A stretch of 64,000 nt of DNA from Chromatiales bacterium (ex Bugula neritina AB1) (GCA_001730015.1 MDLA01000115.1:62001-126000); one strand, 5' to 3'; positions 18,787 through 28,513 are shown, counted from the stretch's first letter. Notes: generated by a model from the letters alone, not told the origin. Numbers and translations: made by a program.

Positions 18787-19882
18787 CTATAAACCGCTTT
18801 TTAAACTTGCTTCGATAAACTGATCGAGATCACCGTCAAGAACCGCCTGAGTATTACCTGTTTCAACGTTTGTTCTCAGGTCTTTAATTCGCGACTGATC
18901 CAGTACATAGGAACGGATCTGACTACCCCACCCTATATCCGATTTGCTGTCTTCAAGAGCTTGCTGATCACCGCGCCGCTTTTGCATTTCGAGCTCATAG
19001 AGTTTCGACTTCAGCTGCTTCATTGCCTGATCTTTGTTCTTGTGCTGCGACCGGTCATTCTGGCACTGAACCACAACATTAGTCGGTACGTGAGTAATCC
19101 GTACCGCCGACTCGGTGCGGTTGACGTGCTGACCACCGGCCCCCGAAGCACGGTAGACATCAATTCTCAAATCAGCCGGGTTTATGTCAATTTCCACGGA
19201 GTCGTCCACCTCGGGTGCAACAAATACCGCAGCGAACGATGTGTGTCGGCGACTGCCGGAATCGAACGGTGATTTACGCACCAGACGATGTACACCGGAC
19301 TCGGTCCGCAGCCAGCCATAGGCGTACTCTCCCTCAAACCGGATTGTAGCGGATTTTATTCCCGCCACATCGCCGGGCGATGCTTCCATCAGCTCGGTTT
19401 TGAAGTTATGGGCTTCCCCCCAGCGCAGGTACATTCGCAGCAACATATCCGCCCAGTCCTGTGCCTCGGTTCCGCCGGAGCCCGATTGTATATCGACAAA
19501 TGCGTTGTTTATATCGGTATCGCCGGAGAACATTCGACGAAATTCCAATGTAGCGATCTGCGATTCAAGACTGGACAGATCATCAAGCACCGACTCGAGC
19601 GTATCTTCATCGTTTTCTTCGCTGGCCATTTGCAGCAGTTCTGCCGCGTCGTTGAGTCCGGTCCCCAGCGAACTCAGTAAATTCACCACCGATTCCAGTT
19701 GCGCCCGCTCTTTGCCCAGCTCCTGCGCTCGATCCGGGTTACTCCAGATTTGCGGATCTTCAAGCTCGAGCATTACCTCTTCGAGCTGTTCCTTTTTCTG
19801 CTCGAAGTCAAAGATACCCCCTAAGCGCGTCACCACGCTGCCGGAGATCTTCTATTTTGCTTGTGGCCGGATTAATTTCCAT
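18787..19882 (-). CDS. prfB: Peptide chain release factor 2 with programmed +1 frameshift
   Basis: RF2 of 364 residues, recognising UGA and UAA. The gene is in two frames. ATG at 19882 opens a 24-codon leader ([20 protein letters not shown], then RGYL) that ends in an in-frame TGA at 19810-19808. The slippery CTT before it and the upstream AGGGGG element form AGGGGGTATCTTTGAC, identical to the E. coli autoregulatory site. Shifting +1 gives GAC (Asp) and the remaining 340 codons. The main frame has the SPF stop-codon tripeptide ([12 protein letters not shown]) and the GGQ peptidyl-hydrolysis loop ([16 protein letters not shown]). Low RF2 promotes the shift, so RF2 limits its own synthesis. Confidence 0.97.
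19807..19825 (-). promoter_or_regulatory. Programmed +1 ribosomal frameshift site of prfB
   Basis: On the reverse strand the site reads CTTAGGGGGTATCTTTGAC. The internal Shine-Dalgarno-like AGGGGG lies 4 nt before CTT, and the stop TGA (19810-19808) is followed by C, the weak-termination context. All elements known to stimulate the RF2 shift are present. Confidence 0.96.
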
Positions 19883-20010
19883 AACAATATTCTTGATGAG
19901 TTAACTCTATATTCTACACCAGCCATCTACCTTTGTTAGGCATTGTTTTTTATCAGTTCCGTGCCCTGAATTTGAAACAGAACCGATGGAACGCTGCCAG
20001 CTACTCCGTG

Positions 20011-21735
20011 TCATTCGATCAAAGCCATATGCTCAACCAGTAGTTGCACTGTTTCCTGCTCGCGAAAAAGATTAACATCGAGTCGGTAAACTATCTGCCA
20101 TTTCTGCTCAGAGTTGCTCTCAATCTTTCGATTAAACGCCATTGCGGGGATATCACGATTGCCATCAGTGCGTTTGAGAATCAGTCGGCTATGCCCGGAA
20201 CCGACAATTTTCACACTACGTATGTGGAACACATCATCGAACAACGGCGCTGGAAAAGACTGCCCCCACGGCTGAAGGTATTTTAAGGCGCGTGCATTTA
20301 GCAGGCTCATCTCCGCATCCGACAAAGCGCCGTCTGAGAGCCACTCACGATGGGGCGATATTCCACCAGTGATTCTGGCCACTTCAACCGCGAAAGCCTT
20401 ATTGAAACGCTCAAAATTGTGCTCGGCAAGGCTGACACCGGCCGCCATGGCATGGCCGCCGAATTTACTCAGCAAATCCGGCTCAGTGGCGGCTATTGAC
20501 ATCAGCACATCGCGAATGTGAATGCCGGGAATAGAACGCCCTGAGCCTTTCAACATGCCATCGGCCGCTTTGGCAAATGCAAACACCGGACGATAGCAGT
20601 GCTCCTTCACACGCCCGGCCACAATTCCAATAACCCCTTCGTGCCAGTCGGGCTCATAAAGACACAGAGTTGAAGGAAGCACTCCTGACTGCGCGGATAA
20701 CACAGCCTCCACCTGCCTGAACCCCTGCTCACGCATGCCGGATTCGATCTTACGACGAGTGCGATTAAACTGATCCAGTTCGCGGGCAATTCGCTGCGCG
20801 GTTTTCAGATCGGCACTGAGCAGGCACTCTATTCCAACGCTGATATCGTCAAGCCGGCCAGCCGCATTCAAGCGCGGACCGATGACAAACCCGAGATCAT
20901 CCGACGTAGCACTGCGATGGTCCCGTCCGGCAACCTTGAATAACGCCAATACACCCGGATAAGTAAGGCCGGCACGGATACGCCTGAGCCCTTGCTCGAT
21001 CAGAATTCGATTGTTGCGATCGAGCGGCACCACATCGGCGACCGTACCAATGGCAACCAGATCGAGAAAATCAGTCATTCGCGGCGCATCTGTGTCACGG
21101 CCTTCGAACCAGCCATTGCGCTGCAGACGCCGGATCATCCCGGTCATTACGTAAAAAATAACGCCGACACCACAGAGATTTTTTCCGGGAAAACTGCAGT
21201 CTTCACGATTCGGATTAACTATGGCATCGGCAGCGGGCAGTTCAGGCGGTGGCAGATGGTGATCCGTTACCAACACCGGTACACCCGCCTCTTTCGCTGC
21301 ACGTACGCCATCAATAGAGGCAATTCCATTATCAACGGTGACGATCAGATCCGGCTTACTCCGCAACGCAACAGCAACAATCTCACGAGACAGACCATAG
21401 CCGAACTTAAATCGGTTCGGCACAAGGTATGAAACATTGGCCCCCACCGTGCGCAATACACGCACTGCCAAAGCCGTGCTCGTCGCACCATCTGCGTCAT
21501 AGTCACCAACAATCAAAATAGACTGACCACCGCCTACCGCAGCGACCAGTAGCTCAACGGCTCGATCAAAATCTTTCAATGCTCCGGGCAGCAGCAGATC
21601 TTTTAGCGGCAATTCCAATTCATCGGCGCCGGCAACCCCTCTACCCGCAAGCACCCGCCCTATAAATGCTTGTTCATGCAGCCGTTCCGCAATTTTTTTA
21701 TCATACGGACGACGACGAATGGCATCAGCGCTCAT
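20011..21735 (-). CDS. recJ: Single-stranded-DNA-specific exonuclease RecJ
   Basis: A 574-residue 5'-3' ssDNA exonuclease of the DHH family, acting in RecF-pathway recombination and mismatch repair. The catalytic motifs are intact: LIVGDYDADGATSTAL, VTVDNGIASI, TDHHLPP and the DHHA1 motif KFGGHAMAAGVSL. An OB-fold lies at the C-terminus. Length is normal. It is upstream of prfB-lysS on the same strand, a conserved gammaproteobacterial order, with a 128-bp gap in between. Confidence 0.97.
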   Translation of the reverse strand: MSADAIRRRPYDKKIAERLHEQAFIGRVLAGRGVAGADELELPLKDLLLPGALKDFDRAVELLVAAVGGGQSILIVGDYDADGATSTALAVRVLRTVGANVSYLVPNRFKFGYGLSREIVAVALRSKPDLIVTVDNGIASIDGVRAAKEAGVPVLVTDHHLPPPELPAADAIVNPNREDCSFPGKNLCGVGVIFYVMTGMIRRLQRNGWFEGRDTDAPRMTDFLDLVAIGTVADVVPLDRNNRILIEQGLRRIRAGLTYPGVLALFKVAGRDHRSATSDDLGFVIGPRLNAAGRLDDISVGIECLLSADLKTAQRIARELDQFNRTRRKIESGMREQGFRQVEAVLSAQSGVLPSTLCLYEPDWHEGVIGIVAGRVKEHCYRPVFAFAKAADGMLKGSGRSIPGIHIRDVLMSIAATEPDLLSKFGGHAMAAGVSLAEHNFERFNKAFAVEVARITGGISPHREWLSDGALSDAEMSLLNARALKYLQPWGQSFPAPLFDDVFHIRSVKIVGSGHSRLILKRTDGNRDIPAMAFNRKIESNSEQKWQIVYRLDVNLFREQETVQLLVEHMALIE

Positions 21736-21804
21736 CGCAATCTGCTGATGTAAAGCTTAGTAACGCCGTCATTGCGGCTAACGCAGACATTGCCATAAAC
21801 CACC

Positions 21805-22869
21805 TCACACGGGTGCTCGATGTGGCGGTGCATCTGTCAATTCATCGTGGAAATAATCAGGCGATCGCGGTTGCCGCCAGAAGGCCCACCGCGATCGCAA
21901 ATCCAGTTCCATCCAGTGACTACCGCCACCCCATAGCGTAGCTCTGCGCCAGGCATTGCGTCCAAGTCCGTTCCAGAGTACCTCGAACAGGGTTTCTTCC
22001 AGCTCGACCAGTAACTCATCGCGCTGGAGTTGATCACCTGCTACTGCCGCTCGTGCCAGCCGATCCTCGACAAATAATGTTGCTTTATCTGAAATGCAAA
22101 AGTGCTCGGGCTGATTCACCTCAACACCGGCAAAACGCGCGAGACTCTGAGTATAAAAATTATTGGTGTAAACATGCAGGCTCTCTTCAATCGACGGCTG
22201 AGCGGGGACACCTTCACCCCAGGCCCACAATGAGTTAATTGCAACCTTTCCTGACGCGGCACGCGCCTCATTAACCGGATGCTCATGCAACAGCATTTCA
22301 ATCTCAGTCAGCTTGCCTCGCCACTTTCGAGAGTCTTCGCCGACCGGGCGAACCATCGCCACATCTCTGCCTGCGGCCTGACTCAGTGAGATAGTTTCTA
22401 TATCAAGCGAGTGCGGGAACCGACAATACCAGCGACCGGGGTGAGTCATGCCGAACTCCAGCCCATCTGCATCAAAATGCCGGTTGAGAGTTTGTATAAA
22501 TTCAAGCGCCTCACTATGCTCAATATCAATTATCGACTGATCAGCCAGTATCGCGTTGTTAATGTCCATTTGCTGATAGACCGGATCCGTGCGAAGCACA
22601 AATTTACCGGCCTCAAGCGCCGGTGCGTCGAGCAGATAACCCAACCGTGCAGCACAGTTTTTAGCTCCACATTCCTCGCCGTTGAACCATCGATACACGT
22701 GCTGCTCCAAGCTTTGCGCTTCAGATGGTATGGTTGTGGCACGTCCCAGCAGGCGGTTCAGCCAGCGGGTTTCCCCACCGCCGCTTACAGGAACAGCGGG
22801 AGACAATAACCCGGGTAACAATAAACACACCTCCTGACGCGTAGCCTTGGTGTAACATAATGATTGCAT
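21805..22869 (-). CDS. RpfE-like protein of unknown function
   Basis: About 354 residues if it starts at ATG 22869. An upstream in-frame extension to 23019 would run into the divergent membrane-protein gene and is rejected. Features are LLLPGLLSPAVPVSGGGETRWLNRLL at the start, a conserved-looking LEFGMTHPGRWYCRFP, and WGGGSHWMELDLRSRW near the end. From memory it resembles RpfE of Xanthomonas, which also sits beside recJ and is sometimes labelled a phosphoglycerate-mutase-like regulatory protein. No catalytic motif can be assigned. It lies directly upstream of recJ on the same strand (69-bp gap). Confidence 0.55.
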   Translation of the reverse strand: MQSLCYTKATRQEVCLLLPGLLSPAVPVSGGGETRWLNRLLGRATTIPSEAQSLEQHVYRWFNGEECGAKNCAARLGYLLDAPALEAGKFVLRTDPVYQQMDINNAILADQSIIDIEHSEALEFIQTLNRHFDADGLEFGMTHPGRWYCRFPHSLDIETISLSQAAGRDVAMVRPVGEDSRKWRGKLTEIEMLLHEHPVNEARAASGKVAINSLWAWGEGVPAQPSIEESLHVYTNNFYTQSLARFAGVEVNQPEHFCISDKATLFVEDRLARAAVAGDQLQRDELLVELEETLFEVLWNGLGRNAWRRATLWGGGSHWMELDLRSRWAFWRQPRSPDYFHDELTDAPPHRAPV

Positions 22870-22900
22870 GGAGTTTTCGACAATAAATGATGAATAATCG

Positions 22901-23590
22901 ATGAAAAACAAAAAGCTCTGGATCGCGGCAATTGCAATAGCGCTGATTGCTGCGTTCTTTGTGTTTGATCTGGGTAAGTACCTGTCCCTGGAATACCTCA
23001 AACAACAGCACCAGACCATACTCGATTTCTACAGTGAAAATCGACTTATTACTATCGCCATGTTTTTTCTGCTGTATGTGGCCGTGGCTGCACTATCCCT
23101 GCCGGGAGCCGCCATTCTAACTTTGGCTGCAGGGGCGATTTTCGGCCTCGCAATCGGCTTGATCATTGTATCTTTCGCATCAACCATCGGTGCAACACTT
23201 GCGTTCCTGATATCACGTTTTATGTTTCGGGAGACTGTCCAGACAAAATTTGGAAGTCAGCTCGAGACGATTAATCAGGGTGTTGAAAAAGAAGGGGCGT
23301 TTTATCTCTTTACCTTACGCCTGATACCCGTTGTGCCGTTTTTTGTCGTCAACCTGCTTATGGGTCTTACTCCAATTAAAGCGATGGTTTTTGCCTGGGT
23401 TAGCCAACTCGGTATGCTGCCTGGTACCGCGGTATTCGTAAATGCCGGCGATCAGCTTTCAAAAATAGAATCTCTGAGTGACATATTATCACCATCGCTT
23501 CTAGCCGCTTTTGCGCTGCTGGGTATTTTCCCGATTGCCGCCAAGAAACTACTTAATCTCTATAAAAACCGGGCTGCCAAGCACTCATGA
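22901..23590 (+). CDS. TVP38/TMEM64 family inner-membrane protein
   Basis: A 229-residue integral membrane protein with about six hydrophobic spans, starting MKNKKLWIAAIAIALIAAFF. The family core is present: ALSLPGAAILTLAAGAIFG and the LRLIPVVPFFVVNLLMG segment with the re-entrant-type SNARE-associated/DedA-like fold. Its stop overlaps the start of the downstream oxidoreductase by 4 bp (ATGA), so the two proteins are coupled in translation. The combination of TVP38 with a mercuric-reductase-like flavoprotein recurs widely in bacteria. Its role is unresolved, but redox or lipid handling at the membrane is plausible. Confidence 0.87.
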   Translation: MKNKKLWIAAIAIALIAAFFVFDLGKYLSLEYLKQQHQTILDFYSENRLITIAMFFLLYVAVAALSLPGAAILTLAAGAIFGLAIGLIIVSFASTIGATLAFLISRFMFRETVQTKFGSQLETINQGVEKEGAFYLFTLRLIPVVPFFVVNLLMGLTPIKAMVFAWVSQLGMLPGTAVFVNAGDQLSKIESLSDILSPSLLAAFALLGIFPIAAKKLLNLYKNRAAKHS

Positions 23591-25059
23591 GCGACCACGT
23601 AAAACCGGAATTCTTTGATACCAATATCATTGTTATCGGCGCCGGATCAGGAGGACTGATCTCGGCGCTGATCGCAGCCGCAGTCAAGGCGCGTGTAACG
23701 TTAATAGAAAAACACAAGATGGGCGGCGACTGCCTCAATACCGGTTGCGTCCCTTCAAAAGCACTGATCAAAACGGCGCGTTTCTTAAGTGACGTTAAAA
23801 ACTCGAAAAAATACGGAATAAAGTCAGCCAGTGCCGACTTTGATTTCAGTGACGTGATGGAACGTGTTCAGGCTGTTATAAAAAAAATAGAGCCACACGA
23901 TTCAATCGAACGATTCACCGAATTAGGTGTGGATTGCGTAACCGGAGAAGCAAGGCTTGTTACACCATGGGCGGTCGAGGTGAACGGGAAAACTATCACC
24001 GCTCGAAATATTATTCTGGCTTCGGGTGGTCGGCCCTTTGTTCCCGCCATAGAAGGGCTGGACGACGTAAACTGGTATAACTCCGACAACCTCTGGGCAT
24101 TGCGCGAGCAACCCCGCCGCATGATCGTGCTTGGCGGTGGCCCCATCGGATGCGAAATGGCGCAGGCATTTAACCGCCTCGGTAGCGAAACAACGCTGGT
24201 AGAAATGGCGCCACGCATCATGATTCGGGAGGACGAAGAAATTTCTGCCATGGTGCAGGATAAATTCGTCAGTGAAAAAATGACGGTACTGTGCGGCACA
24301 CGTGCCGTCGCTTGTCGGCGTCCGGATGGTGAGCAGATCCTGATCTGTGACCAGGATGGCACCGAAGTGCAGATACCTTTTGACGGCTTATTGGTAGCGA
24401 TTGGGCGCAAGCCCAATGTAGAAGGCTTCGGACTGGAAGAACTGGGCGTTACCCTGCGCAAAAATAATACGGTAGAAACAGATGAGTTCCTGCGGACTAA
24501 TTTTGACAATATTTTTGCCGTCGGTGATGTAACCGGCCCCTATCAATTTACCCATACTGCTGCACATCAGGCATGGTTTGCAGCAGTGAACAGCCTGTTC
24601 GGAGACTTCAAAAAGTTCAAGGCAGACTACTCAGTGATCCCGTGGGCAACATTCACGGACCCGGAAGTTGCGCGCGTAGGTCTCAATGAAGCGGACGCAA
24701 AGCAAAATAACATCCCATATGAAGTCACACGCTATGGTATTGATGATCTTGATCGTGCCATAGCAGACAGTGAAGATCACGGTGTAGTGAAGGTGTTAAC
24801 CGTACCCGGTAAAGACAAGATCCTGGGTGTCACTATTGTCGGCGCACACGCAGGAGACCTGATCGCCGAATATGTCACGGCGATGAAATACAAACTTGGT
24901 TTAAAGAAGATTCTCGGAACCATTCACATCTACCCGACGATGACTGAAGCGAATAAAATGGCCGCCGGGATCTGGCAGAAGGAACATGCTCCGCAAACTA
25001 TTCTAAACTTACTGGAGCGCTTTCATCGCTGGCGCAGAGGAAAAAGTAAAGAGGCCTGA
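23587..25059 (+). CDS. FAD-dependent pyridine nucleotide-disulfide oxidoreductase (mercuric-reductase-like)
   Basis: A 490-residue class I flavoprotein disulfide reductase. It has the N-terminal FAD motif IIVIGAGSGGL, the redox-active pair GGDCLNTGCVPSK, the NAD(P)-binding GGGPIGCEMAQAFNRLG, the second FAD contact NIFAVGDVTG, and the C-terminal His-Glu pair in HIYPTMTEANK. It is annotated in many genomes as mercuric reductase, but the N-terminal heavy-metal domain and C-terminal vicinal cysteines of MerA are absent and no mer genes are nearby. Mercury reduction is therefore unlikely. The physiological substrate is unknown; translation is coupled to the TVP38 gene. Confidence 0.88.
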   Translation: MSDHVKPEFFDTNIIVIGAGSGGLISALIAAAVKARVTLIEKHKMGGDCLNTGCVPSKALIKTARFLSDVKNSKKYGIKSASADFDFSDVMERVQAVIKKIEPHDSIERFTELGVDCVTGEARLVTPWAVEVNGKTITARNIILASGGRPFVPAIEGLDDVNWYNSDNLWALREQPRRMIVLGGGPIGCEMAQAFNRLGSETTLVEMAPRIMIREDEEISAMVQDKFVSEKMTVLCGTRAVACRRPDGEQILICDQDGTEVQIPFDGLLVAIGRKPNVEGFGLEELGVTLRKNNTVETDEFLRTNFDNIFAVGDVTGPYQFTHTAAHQAWFAAVNSLFGDFKKFKADYSVIPWATFTDPEVARVGLNEADAKQNNIPYEVTRYGIDDLDRAIADSEDHGVVKVLTVPGKDKILGVTIVGAHAGDLIAEYVTAMKYKLGLKKILGTIHIYPTMTEANKMAAGIWQKEHAPQTILNLLERFHRWRRGKSKEA

Positions 25060-25079
25060 GGCCCCCTGCAGAGCGGCCT

Positions 25080-27851
25080 TTAGAAATCAATGATCTCGGG
25101 CTTGCCGATATGGTAACCCTGAGCGAGATTCACACCCATTAGCGCAAGTTTATCCAGCACCGCTGCATTTTCTACATATTCGGCAATGGTCACTTTACCC
25201 AGTGACTGACCGATCTCGTTTACCGCCTTAACAATCGCGAAGTCTATCGGATCTTCCAGAATATCCCGTACAAACATTCCGTCTATTTTAAAGCAGGTTA
25301 TTGGCAGGTTTTTGAAATAGGCAAGAGACGACAATCCGCCTCCTACATCACTGAGTGTGAATTTACAACCGACATCGCCAACCAGTTTCATAAACCGCGT
25401 CACAGCAGATAAATTGGCGATAGCAACCGATTCGGTGATTTCAAAACTCAGTACGGAAACGTCAAATTTTGCCTGCTGTAAGCGTTCGATCAAACGGTGA
25501 GTGAACGTCTCCTCTATGACCGACTTTTCACCCAGCGTGATTGCACACATTTCCATCGATTCAGCCACATGCGGCTGGCTGCCCAACCAGTCCAGTGCAG
25601 CATCCACCACAGCCAGATCTAGGTCAGCCGTCAGCCCATAGCGATCTACCGCTGGCATGAACACGCCCGGCTCTAGAACTTCACCGTCCGCGGTCTGGAT
25701 TCTCATAGAGAGGGATACCCGCGAGGTTTGCCGATTCATGTCCGTTGCCTGTAGATCGATCACCTTCTGCATACTCAGATCAACGCGCTTATCAGCGATG
25801 GCTCTACCGATGAGATCAACCCATTGCCGCTCGCCCTGATGTGGCTTTTCTGAGCCCGGGTCTTTAAATACGGCAACTTGATTACGGCCTTTATTTTTCG
25901 CTTCGTAACACGCCGAGTCAGCAGCGCTGAATATCGCAGAGAGTCCTTCCCAGTGCTCATCAACTATAACCAGCCCTATACTCACCCCGATACTAAACCG
26001 GCGGCTCCCCCATAGAAATTGAAAACTCTCGACTTCCGCGCGCAACTGGTTGGCTAAACGCAACGCTTCATTGATCCCCACATCAAAAATAAGGACACCA
26101 AATTCATCGCCCCCAAGGCGTGCTAGAACATCACTTTTACGCACCAGACCGGTAAACATGGTCGACAGTTGGCGGAGCAATTCATCACCTGCGAGATGAC
26201 CACAAGTGTCGTTGACGATCTTGAAATTATCCAGATCAAGAAAGCACAGGGCGTGAGTACCCGATCGAGCGCGCGCGGTTTGTATCGCTTCCTCGCAGCG
26301 ACCTTCGAATTCCCGACGATTCACCAGCCCGGTCAACGCATCATGACTGGCGTGGTAGGCTACGGTACTCGCTTCTTTATATTCATCGGTATAATCACTG
26401 CCTATTCCGCGGTAACCCTGAAAGGTCTGATCATCGGCAAACACCGGCAAACCGGAGAGCCGAACAACTCGCTTGCCTCCATCGCGATGCATCCATTTGA
26501 ATTCTCTGTCGCGAAACGACAGATGTTTTCTCATATCAACCGACAACACACTCCACTCTGCCATATCGTCAACGTGTATATGCTGTTCTATGAGTGTATC
26601 GAGCGTAACGCCCGTCAGAGACTTACTGCTGATCCCTAACAGCGGCTTTACTTCCATTGACAGGTGAGTGATACACAGATTGCTGTCCATCTCCCAAAAG
26701 AAATCACCCGCAGAGGCCGCAAAATCCTGTAACTTGCGGATCTCACGCTCGCGCTCTTCAATGTTATCTCCGGGTAATCTCGTCATCTGCAGGGATACAA
26801 GCACGGAGAATCGACCCGCCCAGACAACCGGATTGACACTCACGTTATAACGCTCACTACCGAGAGTAAGTAACGCTGAAACCGGAATCGCTTCAACATC
26901 ACGGGCGCGAATCATCTGCTCAATTTCAGATTTTTCACGATCATTGAACCAGCTGTCTACCGTCCCATGGGGTCCAGCGAGAAGTTGCTTTGCTGCATCA
27001 TTGCTATACACGGGCATCCAGCCATCACAGACCATCATCGGATGCTTTATTGCAGCAAACAGTTCCGCTTCTATCGGCGGTAACCCGGTCAATCCGGACG
27101 GGCTGTTGTTACGCCTCGGCCCGAGTCGCTTTTCAACAAAATTCTTCGTTTCAAGCGGCTCAGAATGAAGTGACGACAGAGTCTGATAGACTTTCAGCCC
27201 GAGCACGGCGACTGCGTCTTCACCGTTCCATTTTACCGGCTTGCTGCGAAACTCCAGTTGCCGTAACCGATCGTTGGCGAGTGTAATTTCCGCATGCGAG
27301 ATTTCCTCACTTGTTACTGCAGCCGGCAGCCAGTTTTGCTCAGTTTCAGGTAGAGCTAAAGATTCCGTTGAACGATCAAGCAACTCATACCAAGGATCAT
27401 TGGCATAAAGTGGAACATGATTGCGGTGAACAAGCAGGCCAAACGGGCTGAGGTGCAGCATCGTCTGTAGCTGCAAACTGTTTGCAAACAACAGCTGATA
27501 GTTACGCGGCATTTCAGCAACGGAAATAATCTGTACTTCGATACCGGTTACCAGATTATCCCGCGACACTACCGGTGATCGCACAAACAATAGATCAGTC
27601 GCCTGATCTCCGATTTCGTAACCGTTTGTAAATTCCGGGGTTCTCGTTTGCAGTACCCGCAACTCCATACGCTGTACGAGTGCAGCATTTTGCGATGACA
27701 GCAGGTCGGAGTCTGTACGACCAGTCAGCTCAGATGCACTTTTAAACTGTAACGCGCGCGCGTACCCTTCGGTACAGGCTTTGTACCGAAGTTCTGAATC
27801 TTTCAGAGCGATTCTGCGCGGATACTTCTTCTGGACTGAATGTGTCGCCAT
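25080..27851 (-). CDS. PAS-GGDEF-EAL protein with intact GGDEF and degenerate EAL domain
   Basis: A 923-residue cytosolic c-di-GMP signalling protein. Three or more PAS-like regions fill residues 20-490; the last contains HRDGGKRVVRLSG. The cyclase domain follows (about 505-665) with LGGDEFGV and a consensus I-site RKSD five residues before it, so feedback-inhibited diguanylate cyclase activity is plausible. The EAL domain (about 675-923) has lost several catalytic residues: the EAL position reads VSL, the Asn strand reads ITLG, and DDFG reads SDVG. EITE, KID, EYVEN and QGY remain. Phosphodiesterase activity is probably lost; it could bind c-di-GMP or regulate. I chose ATG 27851 over the GTG at 27857. 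Confidence 0.9.
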   Translation of the reverse strand: MATHSVQKKYPRRIALKDSELRYKACTEGYARALQFKSASELTGRTDSDLLSSQNAALVQRMELRVLQTRTPEFTNGYEIGDQATDLLFVRSPVVSRDNLVTGIEVQIISVAEMPRNYQLLFANSLQLQTMLHLSPFGLLVHRNHVPLYANDPWYELLDRSTESLALPETEQNWLPAAVTSEEISHAEITLANDRLRQLEFRSKPVKWNGEDAVAVLGLKVYQTLSSLHSEPLETKNFVEKRLGPRRNNSPSGLTGLPPIEAELFAAIKHPMMVCDGWMPVYSNDAAKQLLAGPHGTVDSWFNDREKSEIEQMIRARDVEAIPVSALLTLGSERYNVSVNPVVWAGRFSVLVSLQMTRLPGDNIEEREREIRKLQDFAASAGDFFWEMDSNLCITHLSMEVKPLLGISSKSLTGVTLDTLIEQHIHVDDMAEWSVLSVDMRKHLSFRDREFKWMHRDGGKRVVRLSGLPVFADDQTFQGYRGIGSDYTDEYKEASTVAYHASHDALTGLVNRREFEGRCEEAIQTARARSGTHALCFLDLDNFKIVNDTCGHLAGDELLRQLSTMFTGLVRKSDVLARLGGDEFGVLIFDVGINEALRLANQLRAEVESFQFLWGSRRFSIGVSIGLVIVDEHWEGLSAIFSAADSACYEAKNKGRNQVAVFKDPGSEKPHQGERQWVDLIGRAIADKRVDLSMQKVIDLQATDMNRQTSRVSLSMRIQTADGEVLEPGVFMPAVDRYGLTADLDLAVVDAALDWLGSQPHVAESMEMCAITLGEKSVIEETFTHRLIERLQQAKFDVSVLSFEITESVAIANLSAVTRFMKLVGDVGCKFTLSDVGGGLSSLAYFKNLPITCFKIDGMFVRDILEDPIDFAIVKAVNEIGQSLGKVTIAEYVENAAVLDKLALMGVNLAQGYHIGKPEIIDF

Positions 27852-28042
27852 ACCCACTTTCGTTTAACACCAATAGATGGCATTTCGGGGCAGCGACTTT
27901 TTCGCTTCACCACGTTCCGCCTGTTGCGGAAGGTTACCCTATCGACTGGAAAATAACCGTGTACGCCGTCTTAAAGTGACGTATTCCGCAAATAAGATCA
28001 GACAAACAATCAGAGGTGAAATTCAGAGGCGAAAATCAGATT

Positions 28043-28062
28043 CCGGTATCGGTTGATACCGG
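28043..28062 (-). terminator. Hairpin immediately after the marR-type gene
   Basis: CCGGTATC and GATACCGG form a perfect 8-bp stem with a 4-nt loop, ending 1 bp from the stop codon of the MarR gene. The following reverse-strand bases are only moderately T-rich. It probably ends the icmF-SDR-marR transcripts before the GGDEF gene. Confidence 0.5.
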
Positions 28063-28063
28063 A

Positions 28064-28513
28064 CTACATGGACCAGGCGTCGACTGATTTTTCGAGGCAT
28101 TCGAGTGCATCGAGCATCGCCAGTTTTTGCTCATCGGTAAGTGATGCGAGCAATTGCTGGTTTCGCTTTTCCATCATGACATCTACCTGTCGGTAGATTT
28201 CCAGCCCTTTTTCGGTCAGGTTAAGACGAACATTTCTGGCTTTGCCGGAATCTTCCTCATTGGATATTAAATCGCTCGCGAGCATGGTTTTAACTGTGCG
28301 GCTTATCTGCCCTTTGTCCATGCCAATCTGGTTTCGGATATCCGCCTGACTTAGTGTTCCTGTCGAGGCCAGAAGTGCAAGAATCCTCCATTCCGGTAAT
28401 CTAAGACCAGCAAGCTTATGCACAGCCTGCCCGATCTGCCTGCTCATTTTTACGTTAACCACGTTTAGTTTCACCGTGATCAACGATTGTATTTGAGGAT
28501 CCAGACCCGACAT
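28064..28513 (-). CDS. MarR family transcriptional regulator
   Basis: A 149-residue winged-helix regulator. The recognition part reads LRLPEWRILALLASTGTLSQ followed by ADIRNQIGMDKGQISRTVKTM. The wing contains DSGKARNVRLNLTEKG, typical of MarR. AAGGGA lies six bases before the ATG. It is the last gene of the icmF side of the cluster, 210 bp behind the SDR gene, in a gap that could carry its own promoter. It may regulate the branched acyl-CoA genes, in which case the 34-bp inverted repeat at 32824 is the obvious operator to test. No ligand can be inferred. Confidence 0.9.
   Translation of the reverse strand: MSGLDPQIQSLITVKLNVVNVKMSRQIGQAVHKLAGLRLPEWRILALLASTGTLSQADIRNQIGMDKGQISRTVKTMLASDLISNEEDSGKARNVRLNLTEKGLEIYRQVDVMMEKRNQQLLASLTDEQKLAMLDALECLEKSVDAWSM

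Noticed and set aside
18787-19836. prfB starting at the internal codon 19836
   Set aside because: The upstream 24-codon leader and the exact E. coli-type frameshift site show the true start is 19882.
21805-23019. Extended 404-residue version of the RpfE-like protein
   Set aside because: The extra 50 residues overlap the start of a divergent membrane-protein gene and have no family resemblance.
23587-25059. Mercuric reductase
   Set aside because: No N-terminal metal-binding domain, no C-terminal Cys pair and no mer genes; only the shared flavoprotein fold is supported.
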